Assembly: GCF_000511355.1 (NCBI RefSeq)
Contig: NC_023135.1
Span: 1,700,371 to 1,764,370, forward strand
DNA from: Leisingera methylohalidivorans DSM 14336
Lineage (GTDB): Bacteria; Pseudomonadota; Alphaproteobacteria; Rhodobacterales; Rhodobacteraceae
Direction: 5' to 3'
DNA length: 64,000 nucleotides
Below are positions 48,971-58,664 of this stretch, in pieces (the stretch's first letter is position 1; the number at the start of each line of letters is the position of its first letter). Position numbers and translations under genes: made by a program. The notes beneath the pieces were generated by a model. The model did no database searches. It saw nothing but the letters and a program-made list of their open reading frames with translations, and was not told the DNA's origin.

Positions 48971-49055
48971 GTTAGCGCCACCGCGTCCGCGGCCGGTTTT
49001 CCGTTAACGCCACCGGAAGGAACCGTTAGCGCCATCGGGGGAATTTTGCGCTAAC
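48971..49055 (+). promoter_or_regulatory. Cluster of GTTARCGC half-sites upstream of gap
   Basis: GTTAGCGC occurs at 48971 and 49025, GTTAACGC at 49003, and the inverse GCGCTAAC at 49048-49055. Spacing between the first three is 32 and 22 bases, about three and two helical turns. The last two form an 8-bp inverted repeat with a 15-base spacer. This resembles operator clusters of LacI-family central-carbon regulators such as CceR of Rhodobacter sphaeroides; the assignment is inference. Confidence 0.55.
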
Positions 49056-49148
49056 AGTTTCATTTAATGCCGCTTTTACCTCTTTAGACCACATCTGCAC
49101 CGGTCTATATGGCGGGCAAAGGTTTTTGCTCGCTTGGAGACGTAACTC

Positions 49149-50150
<1,002 letters not shown>

Positions 50151-50191
50151 GGCAAACCGGGGCTGCCCGCGGCCTGACCTCTTGAGACTTC

Positions 50192-50223
50192 ACGCCCGCT
50201 CAGGTTATCTGGGCGGGCGTTTT
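50192..50223 (+). terminator. Intrinsic terminator after gap
   Basis: ACGCCCGC and GCGGGCGT form an 8-bp stem, with an inner CAG/CTG pairing. TTT follows. Confidence 0.75.
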
Positions 50224-50242
50224 CAATTGCGGCGGAGCCCCG

Positions 50243-50386
50243 ATGACCAACCGGATTGCCATTTCCCTCGGGGTGTTCCTGATCGCCGCCGCGGTGATCG
50301 ACATCGCCATGTTCGGCGATCTGCACATGATCTTCCTGGGCAAGAAACTGTTTGCCCTGATCGACTGGATCGCTTTCTGGCGCTGA
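50243..50386 (+). CDS. 47-residue membrane protein downstream of gap
   Basis: A short frame reads MTNRIAISLGVFLIAAAVID, then IAMFGDLHMIFLGKKLFALIDWIAFWR. Residues 5-20 form one membrane helix and the C-terminal part is amphipathic with a second hydrophobic patch. GGCGGAG lies six bases before the ATG. The frame is too short for routine calling, but its composition and ribosome site are convincing, and I believe similar small proteins occur at this place in related genomes. Function unknown. Confidence 0.7.
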   Translation: MTNRIAISLGVFLIAAAVIDIAMFGDLHMIFLGKKLFALIDWIAFWR

Positions 50387-50540
50387 GCCCCGCCCCCGCA
50401 CCTGCTGCGCCAGTGGGTTTCAAATCTTTCTCTTGAAATACAGCGGCGGCACCAGCCGCGATCCGCGCGCAGCACGCCGCCGGCAGCACAAAGCCGGGCG
50501 CAGGGCCCGGCTTTGCTGGCATTCAAATCCGCATCGCGCC

Positions 50541-51041
50541 TCAGGCGGTTTTGCCCAGACGCTCCATCAGCTTGGCCTTGACCAGCGGGGTGACGAATTT
50601 CGACACGTCGCCGTCCAGCCGGGCAATTTCCTTAACCAGTTTCGAGGCAATCGCCTGGTGCCGCGCCTCGGCCATCAGGAACACGGTTTCAATCGAGCTG
50701 TCCAACGCCCGGTTCATGCCGACCATCTGAAACTCATACTCAAAATCGGCAACCGCCCGCAAACCGCGCACGATGATCTGGGCGCCGACGTCGCGGGCGC
50801 AGTTGATCAGCAGGTTTTCAAACGGATGCGCAACAATCTCGGTCCCGGTTTCGGTGCTCAGCTTGGCGCATTCCGCTTCAATCATTTCAACCCGTTCTTC
50901 CAGGTTGAACAATGGCCCCTTGTCGCGGTTTATCGCCACGCCGATGACCAGCTTGTCCACCATCGCACTGGCGCGGCGGATAATGTCTATATGCCCGATG
51001 GTGATCGGGTCAAAGGTGCCGGGATACAGACCCACACGCAT
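50541..51041 (-). CDS. coaD: Phosphopantetheine adenylyltransferase
   Basis: CoaD makes dephospho-CoA from 4'-phosphopantetheine and ATP. The 166-residue nucleotidyltransferase starts MRVGLYPGTFDPITIGHIDII with the T/HxGH motif. INCARDVGAQIIVRGLRAVADFEYEFQM and the C-terminal segment VSKFVTPLVKAKL follow. AGGAGA precedes the start. Confidence 0.97.
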   Translation of the reverse strand: MRVGLYPGTFDPITIGHIDIIRRASAMVDKLVIGVAINRDKGPLFNLEERVEMIEAECAKLSTETGTEIVAHPFENLLINCARDVGAQIIVRGLRAVADFEYEFQMVGMNRALDSSIETVFLMAEARHQAIASKLVKEIARLDGDVSKFVTPLVKAKLMERLGKTA

Positions 51042-51136
51042 CGGCGGTCTCCTGCCTTGTCAAAATTTCTGCACAGGCAAACATATTTGCGGCCCTCATT
51101 GCAAGAGCGCAGAAATACGGATCCCGCCCCTGCGGC

Positions 51137-51571
51137 TCAGTGCCCCATGATCATGTCCTGCAAGGCGTTCTTCTCCATCGCCACCTGTGAAAGCTGTGCT
51201 TTCACTGCATCCCCGAGGGTAATGATTCCAATAAGTTTCCCATCCTCGACCACCGGCATGTGGCGGAACCGCCCGTCCGTCATCTGCTGCAGGATTTTCC
51301 CCACGTTGGATTGGCTGGTGCAGGTGACCAGCTCACGCGTCATATAGCCGCTGACCGGCTGATCCAGGCAGCTGGACCCCGCCTTGGCCAATTCCCGCAC
51401 AATGTCGCGTTCGGAGAGGATGCCGTCCGGATATTCGCCGTCAGCTGAAACCACCACGGTGCCGAAACGGTTCTCCGACATGACTTTTGCAGCTTCGGCA
51501 ACGCTAGCATGCAGCGAGACGGTGACCACACCGGAACCGGCCTTGGACTTCAAAATCTCCTGAACAAGCAT
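51137..51571 (-). CDS. CBS-domain pair protein
   Basis: This 144-residue protein consists of two CBS domains: about 8-60 (VTVSLHASVAEAAKVMSENRFGTVVVSA, GILSERDIVRELA) and about 75-135 (LVTCTSQSNVGKILQQMTDGRFRHMPVVEDGKLIGIITLGDAVKAQ). Such pairs bind adenine nucleotides and regulate partner proteins; none is evident nearby. I start at the ATG with GGAGG eight bases upstream rather than the GTG three codons earlier, which overlaps that site. Confidence 0.9.
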   Translation of the reverse strand: MLVQEILKSKAGSGVVTVSLHASVAEAAKVMSENRFGTVVVSADGEYPDGILSERDIVRELAKAGSSCLDQPVSGYMTRELVTCTSQSNVGKILQQMTDGRFRHMPVVEDGKLIGIITLGDAVKAQLSQVAMEKNALQDMIMGH

Positions 51572-51626
51572 GCTGCGCACCTCCGTAATTTTATTGCGGT
51601 ATAATTAAGTGTGCCGCAACGCAGCT

Positions 51627-52523
51627 TCAAGTCAAGGCTTCCAGCCGTGCGACCTCGTCGCGGATGCCTTTAGACAACGCATGGGCAAACCGGTTCAGCC
51701 GCTCGCTGCGCTGGTCGCCCTGATGCCGCACCAGATGGAAACTGCGGCTGAGGCTGACCTTGCCGGTCAGGATCTTGCGCAGCATCCGGTGGGCCGGCAG
51801 GCTGAAATCATGGGCGATGCAGACCGCCGTGCCCTGCGCCGCCATCTTGATCTGCACCGACACGGAATTCGACGCCAGCGCCACCCGCTCCACCCCGATG
51901 TCATTGAGGTAATCCAGCTCCTTGTCGAAGATCATGTCCGGGATATAGCCGATCATCTTGTGGCCTTTCAGATCCTCCAGCTTTTCGATCGGCGGGTGTT
52001 CTTTCAGGTAATGGCGCGAGGCGACCAGATGCAGGCGGTAATCGCAGATCTTCTGCACCAGCAGCTTGCCCGCTGTCGGCGCGCTGACCGTCACCGCCAT
52101 ATCCGCTTCGCGGCGGCTAAGGTTGATCACCCGCGGCAGAGCCACGATCTGGATATCCAGATCGGGGTTGTCTTCGGCAATCTGGGCACAGACCTGCGGC
52201 AGCAGGTAGTTGGCCGCCCCGTCCGGCGCGCCGATGCGGATCTGGCCGGACATCGTGTCGCTCGGGCCGCTCAGCGCCTCGGTGCCTGCCCGCATCGCCT
52301 GTTCCGCCGCCTCGGCATGGGCCAGCAGCCGGTCGCCAGCCGCGCTCAGCGCATAGCCCTGCGGCGACTTCACGAACAGCGGCGTTTCCAGTGCTGCCTC
52401 GAACCGTGCGACCCGCCGCCCCACCGTTGCGGGGTCCATTTTCAGGGTGCGGCCGGCGCCCGACAGGCTCGCCTCCCGGGCCACCGCCAAAAACACCTTC
52501 ATATCATCCCACTGCGGATCCAT
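51627..52523 (-). CDS. LysR family transcriptional regulator
   Basis: This 298-residue LysR protein has an N-terminal helix-turn-helix (MKVFLAVAREASLSGAGRTLKMDPATVGRRVARFEAAL) and an effector domain from about residue 93 (GQIRIGAPDGAANYLLP). The AT-type sequence VGRRVARFE places it in the subgroup common in roseobacters. It is divergent from mmsA, so it may regulate valine catabolism; this is inferred from position. Confidence 0.9.
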   Translation of the reverse strand: MDPQWDDMKVFLAVAREASLSGAGRTLKMDPATVGRRVARFEAALETPLFVKSPQGYALSAAGDRLLAHAEAAEQAMRAGTEALSGPSDTMSGQIRIGAPDGAANYLLPQVCAQIAEDNPDLDIQIVALPRVINLSRREADMAVTVSAPTAGKLLVQKICDYRLHLVASRHYLKEHPPIEKLEDLKGHKMIGYIPDMIFDKELDYLNDIGVERVALASNSVSVQIKMAAQGTAVCIAHDFSLPAHRMLRKILTGKVSLSRSFHLVRHQGDQRSERLNRFAHALSKGIRDEVARLEALT

Positions 52524-52547
52524 CGGCCCGGGTCCTCCGTCTTGCCA

Positions 52548-52562
52548 TTAACGTAGCGTTAA
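52548..52562. promoter_or_regulatory. TTAA-N7-TTAA palindrome between LysR and mmsA
   Basis: TTAACGTAGCGTTAA is an exact match to the CtrA consensus TTAA-N7-TTAA and is also a near-perfect palindrome. It lies 25 bases from the LysR start and about 98 from the mmsA start. It could be a CtrA site or the operator of the LysR protein. Confidence 0.5.
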
Positions 52563-52659
52563 CCTTTTGCGTTCTTGCAAAGCCTCTTTGAAATCTTTCC
52601 TCTTTTCCAGTGTTTTTTGCAAGCCTAGGATGGATGCAACTTGAACAGAGGAGGATCCG

Positions 52660-54159
52660 ATGAAAGAACTCGGCCACTTTATCAACGGCGCACTGGTCTC
52701 CGGCACCTCGGGCCGCTTCGACGATATCTTCAACCCCGCAACCGGCGAAGTGCAGTATCTGTGCCCGATGGCCAGCGCTGCGGAAACCACCGACGCCATT
52801 GAAAAGGCAGCGGCGGCGCAGCCTGCATGGGGCGCCACCAACCCGCAGAAACGCGCCCGCGTGATGATGAAAATGGTCGCGCTGATGAACCGCGACATGG
52901 ACAAGCTGGCCGAGGCGCTGAGCCGCGAGCACGGCAAGACCATCCCCGACGCCAAGGGCGACCTGCAGCGCGGCCTGGAAGTGATCGAATACTGCGTTGG
53001 CGCGCCGCAGATGCTGAAGGGTGAATTCACCGACAGCGCCGGCCCCGGCATCGACATGTATTCCATGCGCCAGCCGCTGGGTGTTGTCGGCTCGATCATG
53101 CCGTTCAACTTCCCCGCGATGATGCCGCTGTGGCACGTCGGCCCCGCCCTGGCTTGCGGCAACGCCGTGGTGCTGAAACCGTCCGAGCGCGACCCCTCTG
53201 TCCCGCTGATGCTGGCCGAGCTGTTTGTCGAGGCCGGCCTGCCCGAAGGCGTGTTCCAGGTGGTGAACGGCGACCGCGAAGCGGTTGACACCATTCTGGA
53301 CAGCGAGATCATTCAGGGCGTGTCTTTCGTGGGCTCCACCCCGATCGCCCAGTACATCTATTCCCGTGCCACCGCCAACGGCAAGCGCGCCCAGTGCTTC
53401 GGCGGCGCCAAGAACCACATGATCATCATGCCCGACGCCGATCTGGACCAGGCCGCAGACGCGCTGGTCGGTGCAGGCTTCGGCGCGGCCGGCGAACGCT
53501 GCATGGCAATTTCGGTTGCGGTTCCGGTGGGTGAGGAAACCGCCGACAAGCTGATCGAAAAGCTGATCCCGCGCATCGAAACCCTCAAGGTCGGCCCCTA
53601 CACCGCCGGCGACGACGTCGATCTGGGCCCGGTCGTGACCGCGGCCTCCAAAGAGCGGATCCTGGGCCTGATCCAGTCCGGCGTTGATCAGGGCGCTAAG
53701 CTGGTGGTCGACAACCGCGACTTCAAACTGCAGGGCTACGAGGACGGCTTCTTTGTCGGCGCGCATCTGTTCGACCATGTCACCCCCGACATGGACATCT
53801 ACAAGCAGGAGATCTTCGGCCCGGTGCTTTCCACAGTCCGTGCAGGCACTTACGAGGAAGCCTTGAAGCTGGCGATGGATCACGAATACGGCAACGGCAC
53901 TGCGATTTTCACCCGTGACGGCGACACTGCCCGCGACTTCGCCAGCCGCGTGAACATCGGCATGGTGGGCATCAACGTGCCGATTCCGGTTCCGCTGGCC
54001 TATCACACCTTCGGCGGCTGGAAGAAATCCATGTTCGGCGACCTGAACCAGCACGGCCCCGACAGCTTCAAGTTCTACACCCGCACCAAGACGGTGACCT
54101 CCCGCTGGCCCTCGGGCATCAAGGAAGGCGGCGAGTTCAACTTCAAGGCGATGGACTAA
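52660..54159 (+). CDS. mmsA: Methylmalonate-semialdehyde dehydrogenase (CoA-acylating)
   Basis: MmsA converts methylmalonate semialdehyde (valine) or malonate semialdehyde (inositol) to propionyl- or acetyl-CoA with NAD. The 499-residue ALDH-fold protein has VGSIMPFNFPAMMPLWHVGPAL, the nucleotide segment GVSFVGSTPIAQYIY, and the catalytic Cys in GAAGERCMAIS. The C-terminal INVPIPVPLAYHTFGGWKKSMFGD is diagnostic of MmsA. GGAGGATCC precedes the start. The other valine genes lie 3-5 kb downstream. Confidence 0.97.
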   Translation: MKELGHFINGALVSGTSGRFDDIFNPATGEVQYLCPMASAAETTDAIEKAAAAQPAWGATNPQKRARVMMKMVALMNRDMDKLAEALSREHGKTIPDAKGDLQRGLEVIEYCVGAPQMLKGEFTDSAGPGIDMYSMRQPLGVVGSIMPFNFPAMMPLWHVGPALACGNAVVLKPSERDPSVPLMLAELFVEAGLPEGVFQVVNGDREAVDTILDSEIIQGVSFVGSTPIAQYIYSRATANGKRAQCFGGAKNHMIIMPDADLDQAADALVGAGFGAAGERCMAISVAVPVGEETADKLIEKLIPRIETLKVGPYTAGDDVDLGPVVTAASKERILGLIQSGVDQGAKLVVDNRDFKLQGYEDGFFVGAHLFDHVTPDMDIYKQEIFGPVLSTVRAGTYEEALKLAMDHEYGNGTAIFTRDGDTARDFASRVNIGMVGINVPIPVPLAYHTFGGWKKSMFGDLNQHGPDSFKFYTRTKTVTSRWPSGIKEGGEFNFKAMD

Positions 54160-54181
54160 CCAGTTGCTCTAAAAACACTTT

Positions 54182-54214
54182 CAAGACCCCGGCATCGCCG
54201 GGGTCTTGTCGTTT
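54182..54214 (+). terminator. Intrinsic terminator after mmsA
   Basis: CAAGACCCCGGC and GCCGGGGTCTTG form a 12-bp stem with a 3-base loop. TCGTTT follows. Confidence 0.82.
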
Positions 54215-54362
54215 CCAGCTGCAGAACGGCCTTTGCCGCCCCCAAGCCGACTGCTGCCAAAGCCCCACGGCGGCTGGGCTTTTGTTTGAAATCGTCCTTT
54301 TTTACTTGCTCCGCGCGGCTGGTAGTCTATCCGGTCGATAACAGAACTATAACGGCAGGCGA

Positions 54363-55397
54363 ATGAGCATTCCCAATTCCACCGAGCAGGCTGCGACGGC
54401 CACGAAATCAGCACGTGATTGGGTCAAGATCCTGGCTCAATACCGGGACCCGAACCCCTGGCGCAGCGCTTTTGAACTGGCGGTCACGGTGGTGCCTTTT
54501 GTCCTATTGTGGGGGCTGGCCTGGTGGGCGCTGTCGGTCAGCTACTGGCTGACGCTGGCAATCTCGGTGCTGATTGCGGCCTTTCTGCTGCGGCTGTTCA
54601 CAATCCAGCACGACTGCGGCCATGGCTCTTTCTTCGCCAACCGCCATGTCAGCGACTGGGTGGGGCGGATCATCGGGGTGCTGACGCTGACGCCCTATGA
54701 TGTCTGGCGCCGCACCCACTCGATCCACCACAGCACCCATGGCAACCTGGGCAAGCGCGGCATGGGCGACATTCACACCATGACGGTGGCCGAATACCGC
54801 GCCGAGGGGCGCTGGGGCCGGCTGATGTACCGGCTGTACCGCCATCCGGTCACCCTGTTTGCGATCGGGCCCGGCTATCTGTTCTTTTTCCAGAACCGCC
54901 TGCCCTATGGGCTGATGAATCAGAGCCGCTACTGGATCAGCGCCATGGGAACCAATCTGACCATCGTGGCGGCGCTTGCAGTGATCTGGTATTTCGGCGG
55001 GCTGATGCCGCTGCTGCTGATCTTCCTGCCTGCGACCCTCATTGCCGCCACCGCCGGGCTGTGGCTGTTCTATGTGCAGCACCAGTTTGAAACCACCCAA
55101 TGGGAAAGTGAGGAAGAGTGGCAGCTGCATGACGCCGCTTTGCACGGCAGCTCGCATTATGTCCTGCCGCCGGTGCTGCAATGGCTCAGCGCCAATATCG
55201 GCATTCACCATGTGCACCACTTGTACAGCCGCATCCCGTTCTACCGGCTTCCGCAAGTGCTGCGCGACCATGCGGAACTGGCTGAAGGCAACCGGATGAC
55301 GATCCGGGAAAGCCTGGCCAATGCACGGCTGCATCTGTGGGACGAAGACAGCAAGCGCCTGCTGTCTTTCGCCCAGGCCCGGCCGCTTTATTCCTGA
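54363..55397 (+). CDS. Membrane fatty acid desaturase
   Basis: This 344-residue integral membrane di-iron desaturase has the three histidine boxes HDCGH (83-87), HSIHH (119-123) and HHVHH (about 277-281). Hydrophobic segments near 40-80 and 195-245 flank them. The box pattern is that of acyl-lipid omega-6/delta-12 type enzymes. The substrate is probably a membrane phospholipid acyl chain. It stands alone between terminators. Confidence 0.92.
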   Translation: MSIPNSTEQAATATKSARDWVKILAQYRDPNPWRSAFELAVTVVPFVLLWGLAWWALSVSYWLTLAISVLIAAFLLRLFTIQHDCGHGSFFANRHVSDWVGRIIGVLTLTPYDVWRRTHSIHHSTHGNLGKRGMGDIHTMTVAEYRAEGRWGRLMYRLYRHPVTLFAIGPGYLFFFQNRLPYGLMNQSRYWISAMGTNLTIVAALAVIWYFGGLMPLLLIFLPATLIAATAGLWLFYVQHQFETTQWESEEEWQLHDAALHGSSHYVLPPVLQWLSANIGIHHVHHLYSRIPFYRLPQVLRDHAELAEGNRMTIRESLANARLHLWDEDSKRLLSFAQARPLYS

Positions 55398-55549
55398 CGC
55401 CGCTTAGGACCGTGGTGCGGGCGGCGGCCTTCCGCCGCTCACCGCTCACAAGCTTGTGAGGCGCCGCGATTCCGCCTTCCAGCCCCTAGCAAACCCTGTG
55501 CATTTGCATATCTTTGCGCAGAGTTTCCGAGCAGAACGGTTGAGGAAAA

Positions 55550-56152
55550 ATGACCCGATTAAAGATCACCCGCCGCACCACCCTGATGGGCCTTGGCGCC
55601 TCTTTGGCCGCTCCGTCCCTCCTGCGGGCCCAATCCACGGACGCCTTTCCGCAGGACGAACCGGCCATCCGCGAAGAACGGCCGGTGCAGCGCAATGTAT
55701 CCGCCTTCTCGCAGCAGAACTGGCAGGACCATTTCGATACGCTCGGCAGCGGCTGCCTGCTGGCCGATATCAGCTCCCGCGCGCTGCACTACTGGGGGCC
55801 GGACGGGGAAACCTACCGGCTGTTCCCCTCGTCTGTCCCGATGACCGAGGATCTGACCAAACGCGGCTACACCAAAGTGGTGCGCAAACGGGAAAACCCA
55901 AGCTGGACACCGACCCAGAACATGCGCGAACGCGACCCCAGCCTGCCCCAGCGCATTGAGGGCGGCGTGCCGGGCAACCCGCTGGGCACCCGCGCGATGT
56001 ATCTGGACTGGCCGGCCTATCTGGTGCATGGCACCCATGACACCCGCAAGATCGGACGGCAAAGCTCCTCCGGCTGTATCGGCCTCTATAACCAGCACGT
56101 CGAAGAACTGTATGAGCTGGTGCAAATCGGCACCCAGGTGCGGCTGCTGTAA
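55550..56152 (+). CDS. L,D-transpeptidase (YkuD domain), Tat-exported
   Basis: This 200-residue protein has a twin-arginine signal (TRRTTLMGLGASLAAPSLLRA, residues 7-27). The YkuD domain follows, with YLVHGTHDTRKIGRQSSSGCIGLYN, where His160 and Cys176 form the catalytic set. Such enzymes cross-link peptidoglycan or attach lipoproteins at the periplasmic face. GAGGAAAA precedes the start. Tat export is common for this family in roseobacters. Confidence 0.94.
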   Translation: MTRLKITRRTTLMGLGASLAAPSLLRAQSTDAFPQDEPAIREERPVQRNVSAFSQQNWQDHFDTLGSGCLLADISSRALHYWGPDGETYRLFPSSVPMTEDLTKRGYTKVVRKRENPSWTPTQNMRERDPSLPQRIEGGVPGNPLGTRAMYLDWPAYLVHGTHDTRKIGRQSSSGCIGLYNQHVEELYELVQIGTQVRLL

Positions 56153-56209
56153 CTCAAAGCCAGGTACGGCAGCTGCAACCGGAAGACCCGGTTCAAAACC
56201 TGCAAAACA

Positions 56210-56239
56210 AACGGAGCGCAGATCCAGCTGCGCTCCGTT
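56210..56239. terminator. Terminator between L,D-transpeptidase and glycosyltransferase remnant
   Basis: AACGGAGCGCAG and CTGCGCTCCGTT form a 12-bp stem with a 6-base loop between two converging units. A weak T-rich tail follows on plus. Confidence 0.7.
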
Positions 56240-56257
56240 GCGTTCTGAAACCTGGTA

Positions 56258-57243
56258 TCAGGTCAGGCTTATGTGATCCGGCATCAGACCCGCGCTGAAG
56301 CGCTCAACAGTCTTTTCCATCAGCGCTTCAAAATTCCGGGTGAATTTTTACGTGTCATACAGCGGACCGGTTGCGATGCCGTTTTTCACCCGCGCCTGCA
56401 CGCCGGCCAGATACGCCGGATCGCGCGCCGGCTTAAGTGCTAGCGCCTGGTATTTCTGCGGCGTGCTGGCGACAAGTTCCTCCATGCCGACATTGTGCAG
56501 CAGGCTGGAGGCAACGCGTGCGGCAAATTGTTTGCCGATCTTGGTGACAACCGGCACCCCGGCCCGCAGCGCGCCGCTTGCTGTGGTGTGCGCGATTGCA
56601 GCGATCCCGACAATTTCCTTGTCAGCGACCGGCTTGTAGACATCCGCCGCGACTTCAGCCCTCTGGCGCCCTTTCTGGTCATTTGCCTGACCATAGTCGC
56701 AGATAAAGACTTCAAATTGGTCACGGTCATGCATCTTCAGCTGAGATTCCATCAGGATCATCGTGCCATGATTGAAAAAGCCGTTCAAAAAATACCCGAG
56801 CCGTATCTTTCTGTCGATTGCCCGAAGCCGGGAAAACTCCACTTCTGCCGCAGTTGTATTGTGCGTTTGCGCGGCCTTGATGGAAAATTTCTTCTGCAGT
56901 TCGGGATCGTCCGCGGCAGACATAAAAGCAAACGGATCGACAACCACTTCTGTTTCTTTGAACAGCTTCAGCCTTTTGTCCCGGTTGGTCATCCAGCTCC
57001 AACGCCTGACGCAGCAGATACTCGGCATCTGTGTACTGCCGTTTCAGAACAAGATTCCGTGCCCGGGCGTGAAGCACCAAGGCCTGCTCTGGAGGTGTTC
57101 CCGTCTTTTGGCGAACCATTCCGTGCCGCAGGCCCAGGGCAAGGCCCGCACGCGCGTTGCCGGACAGAACCGCAGGAGGGATATTCCTCCGTTTTAGCAG
57201 TAGCGTCGGAAGCAAGAAATCGCTGAGCGCCTGAATTCGGCAC
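56258..57243 (-). pseudogene. Decayed SPINDLY/OGT-like (GT41) glycosyltransferase
   Basis: A GTG behind AGGAGG at 57243 starts MPNSGAQRFL. The TPR-like part (PPEQALVLHARARNLVLKRQYTDAEYLLRQALEL) continues in another frame. The remainder (VVDPFAFMSAADDPELQKKFS, KIRLGYFLNGFFNHGTMI, FEVFICDYG) is in a third. The core of the sugar-nucleotide domain is missing between VADKEIVGIAA and SGALRAGVPVVTKIGKQFAARVASSLL. An in-frame TAA at 56348-56350 then interrupts LYDT from KFTRNFEALMEKTVERFSAG, which ends at 56258. Two frameshifts, an internal deletion and a nonsense codon show a dead gene. Confidence 0.82.
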
Positions 57244-57473
57244 TGATCGGCCTCCTTTTGGATGCGTCCTGCAGGTTCACCTGCACGCTGGCTGTTTGAG
57301 ACAGAGTATCGCCGAAGTTTCCTGCTTTTCGCCTCATCTGCGCCGCCGGCCCTCCGCCGCCCGGCAGCAATCCTGCACGGCGGCTTTGCATTTGCGCAGC
57401 TTGCCTCAGCTCCGCGCGCCCGCTATTAAATAAACAACTGTTCAATTCATCTGAGCGACGGGAGGAGCTGCTT

Positions 57474-58613
57474 ATGGATTTCGCACTGACTGAGGAACAG
57501 CAGGCCATTTTCGACATGGCCCATGCGTTCGGCCAGGAAAATATCGCGCCGCATTCCCGGCAGTGGGAAAAAGACGGCACAATCCCCAAATCCCTGTGGC
57601 CGCGGCTGGCGGAGCTTGGCTTCGGCGGGCTGTATGTCTCCGAGGAATACGGCGGCTCCGGCCTCAGCCGTCTTGATGCCACCCTTGTGTTCGAGGCCCT
57701 GGCGATGGCGGACCCGGCGATCGGCTCGTTCCTGTCGATCCACAACATGTGCGGCGGCATGATCGACAAGTTCGGCTCGGAGGAGACCAAACAGAAGTGG
57801 CTGCCCGCGCTCTGTTCAATGGACAAGATCTTCTCCTATTGCCTGACCGAACCCGGTTCCGGCTCGGATGCTGCAGCCCTTAAAACCCGCGCCGAGCGGA
57901 CCAATGACGGCTACACGCTGAACGGCACCAAGGCGTTCATCTCCGGCGGTTCCTACTCCGACGCCTATGTCGTGATGTGCCGCACCGGCGAGGACGGCCC
58001 CAAGGGGATCTCCACCGTGGTGGTCGAGGACGGCGCCCCGGGTCTGTCGTTCGGTGCGCTGGAGGAAAAGATGGGCTGGAAGGCGCAGCCGACATCGCAG
58101 GTGCAGTTCGACGATTGCCATATCCCGGCGGACAACCTGATCGGCGAGGAAGGCCGCGGTTTTTCCTACGCGATGGCAGGCCTCGACGGCGGACGGCTGA
58201 ACATTTCGGCAGGTGCCCTGGGCGGCGCCCAGACAGCGCTGGACCAGACCGTGCAATACATGTCCGAGCGCAAGGCGTTCGGCAAATCCATCAACCAGTT
58301 CCAGGCGCTGCAGTTCCGGCTGGCGGAATATGAAACCCGCCTGCAGGCCGCCCGCACCTTTCTGCGCCAGGCGGCGTGGAAACTGGACACCGGCGCCCAT
58401 GACGCCGGCAAGTTCTGCGCCATGGCCAAGCTGATGGTCACCGACACCGCCTTTGACGTTGCCAACGGCTGCCTGCAGCTGCACGGCGGCTATGGCTATC
58501 TGGCTGACTACGGCGTCGAGAAGATCGTCCGCGACCTGCGGGTGCATCAGATCCTGGAAGGCACCAACGAGATCATGCGCCTGATAGTCGCGCGCCAGCT
58601 GATTGCAGAGTAA
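57474..58613 (+). CDS. Acyl-CoA dehydrogenase, probably isobutyryl-CoA dehydrogenase
   Basis: This 379-residue FAD enzyme has the standard dehydrogenase layout: YCLTEPGSGSDAAALKTRAE, AFISGGSYSDAYVVMCRTG, and the flavin-binding QLHGGYGYLADYGVEKIVRDLRVHQILEGTNEIM, with catalytic Glu in ILEGTNE. Immediate linkage to 3-hydroxyisobutyryl-CoA hydrolase and mmsB indicates the valine branch, so isobutyryl-CoA is the likely substrate. GGGAGGAG precedes the start. Confidence 0.9.
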   Translation: MDFALTEEQQAIFDMAHAFGQENIAPHSRQWEKDGTIPKSLWPRLAELGFGGLYVSEEYGGSGLSRLDATLVFEALAMADPAIGSFLSIHNMCGGMIDKFGSEETKQKWLPALCSMDKIFSYCLTEPGSGSDAAALKTRAERTNDGYTLNGTKAFISGGSYSDAYVVMCRTGEDGPKGISTVVVEDGAPGLSFGALEEKMGWKAQPTSQVQFDDCHIPADNLIGEEGRGFSYAMAGLDGGRLNISAGALGGAQTALDQTVQYMSERKAFGKSINQFQALQFRLAEYETRLQAARTFLRQAAWKLDTGAHDAGKFCAMAKLMVTDTAFDVANGCLQLHGGYGYLADYGVEKIVRDLRVHQILEGTNEIMRLIVARQLIAE

Positions 58614-58664
58614 CCTGTACGCAGCTGCCTTGCCGATGCGCATAAACCTGATGGAGCCCCTAGG

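Noticed and set aside
52504..54054. 516-residue minus-strand frame opposite mmsA
   Set aside because: Antisense shadow; it also overlaps the LysR start and the divergent promoter.
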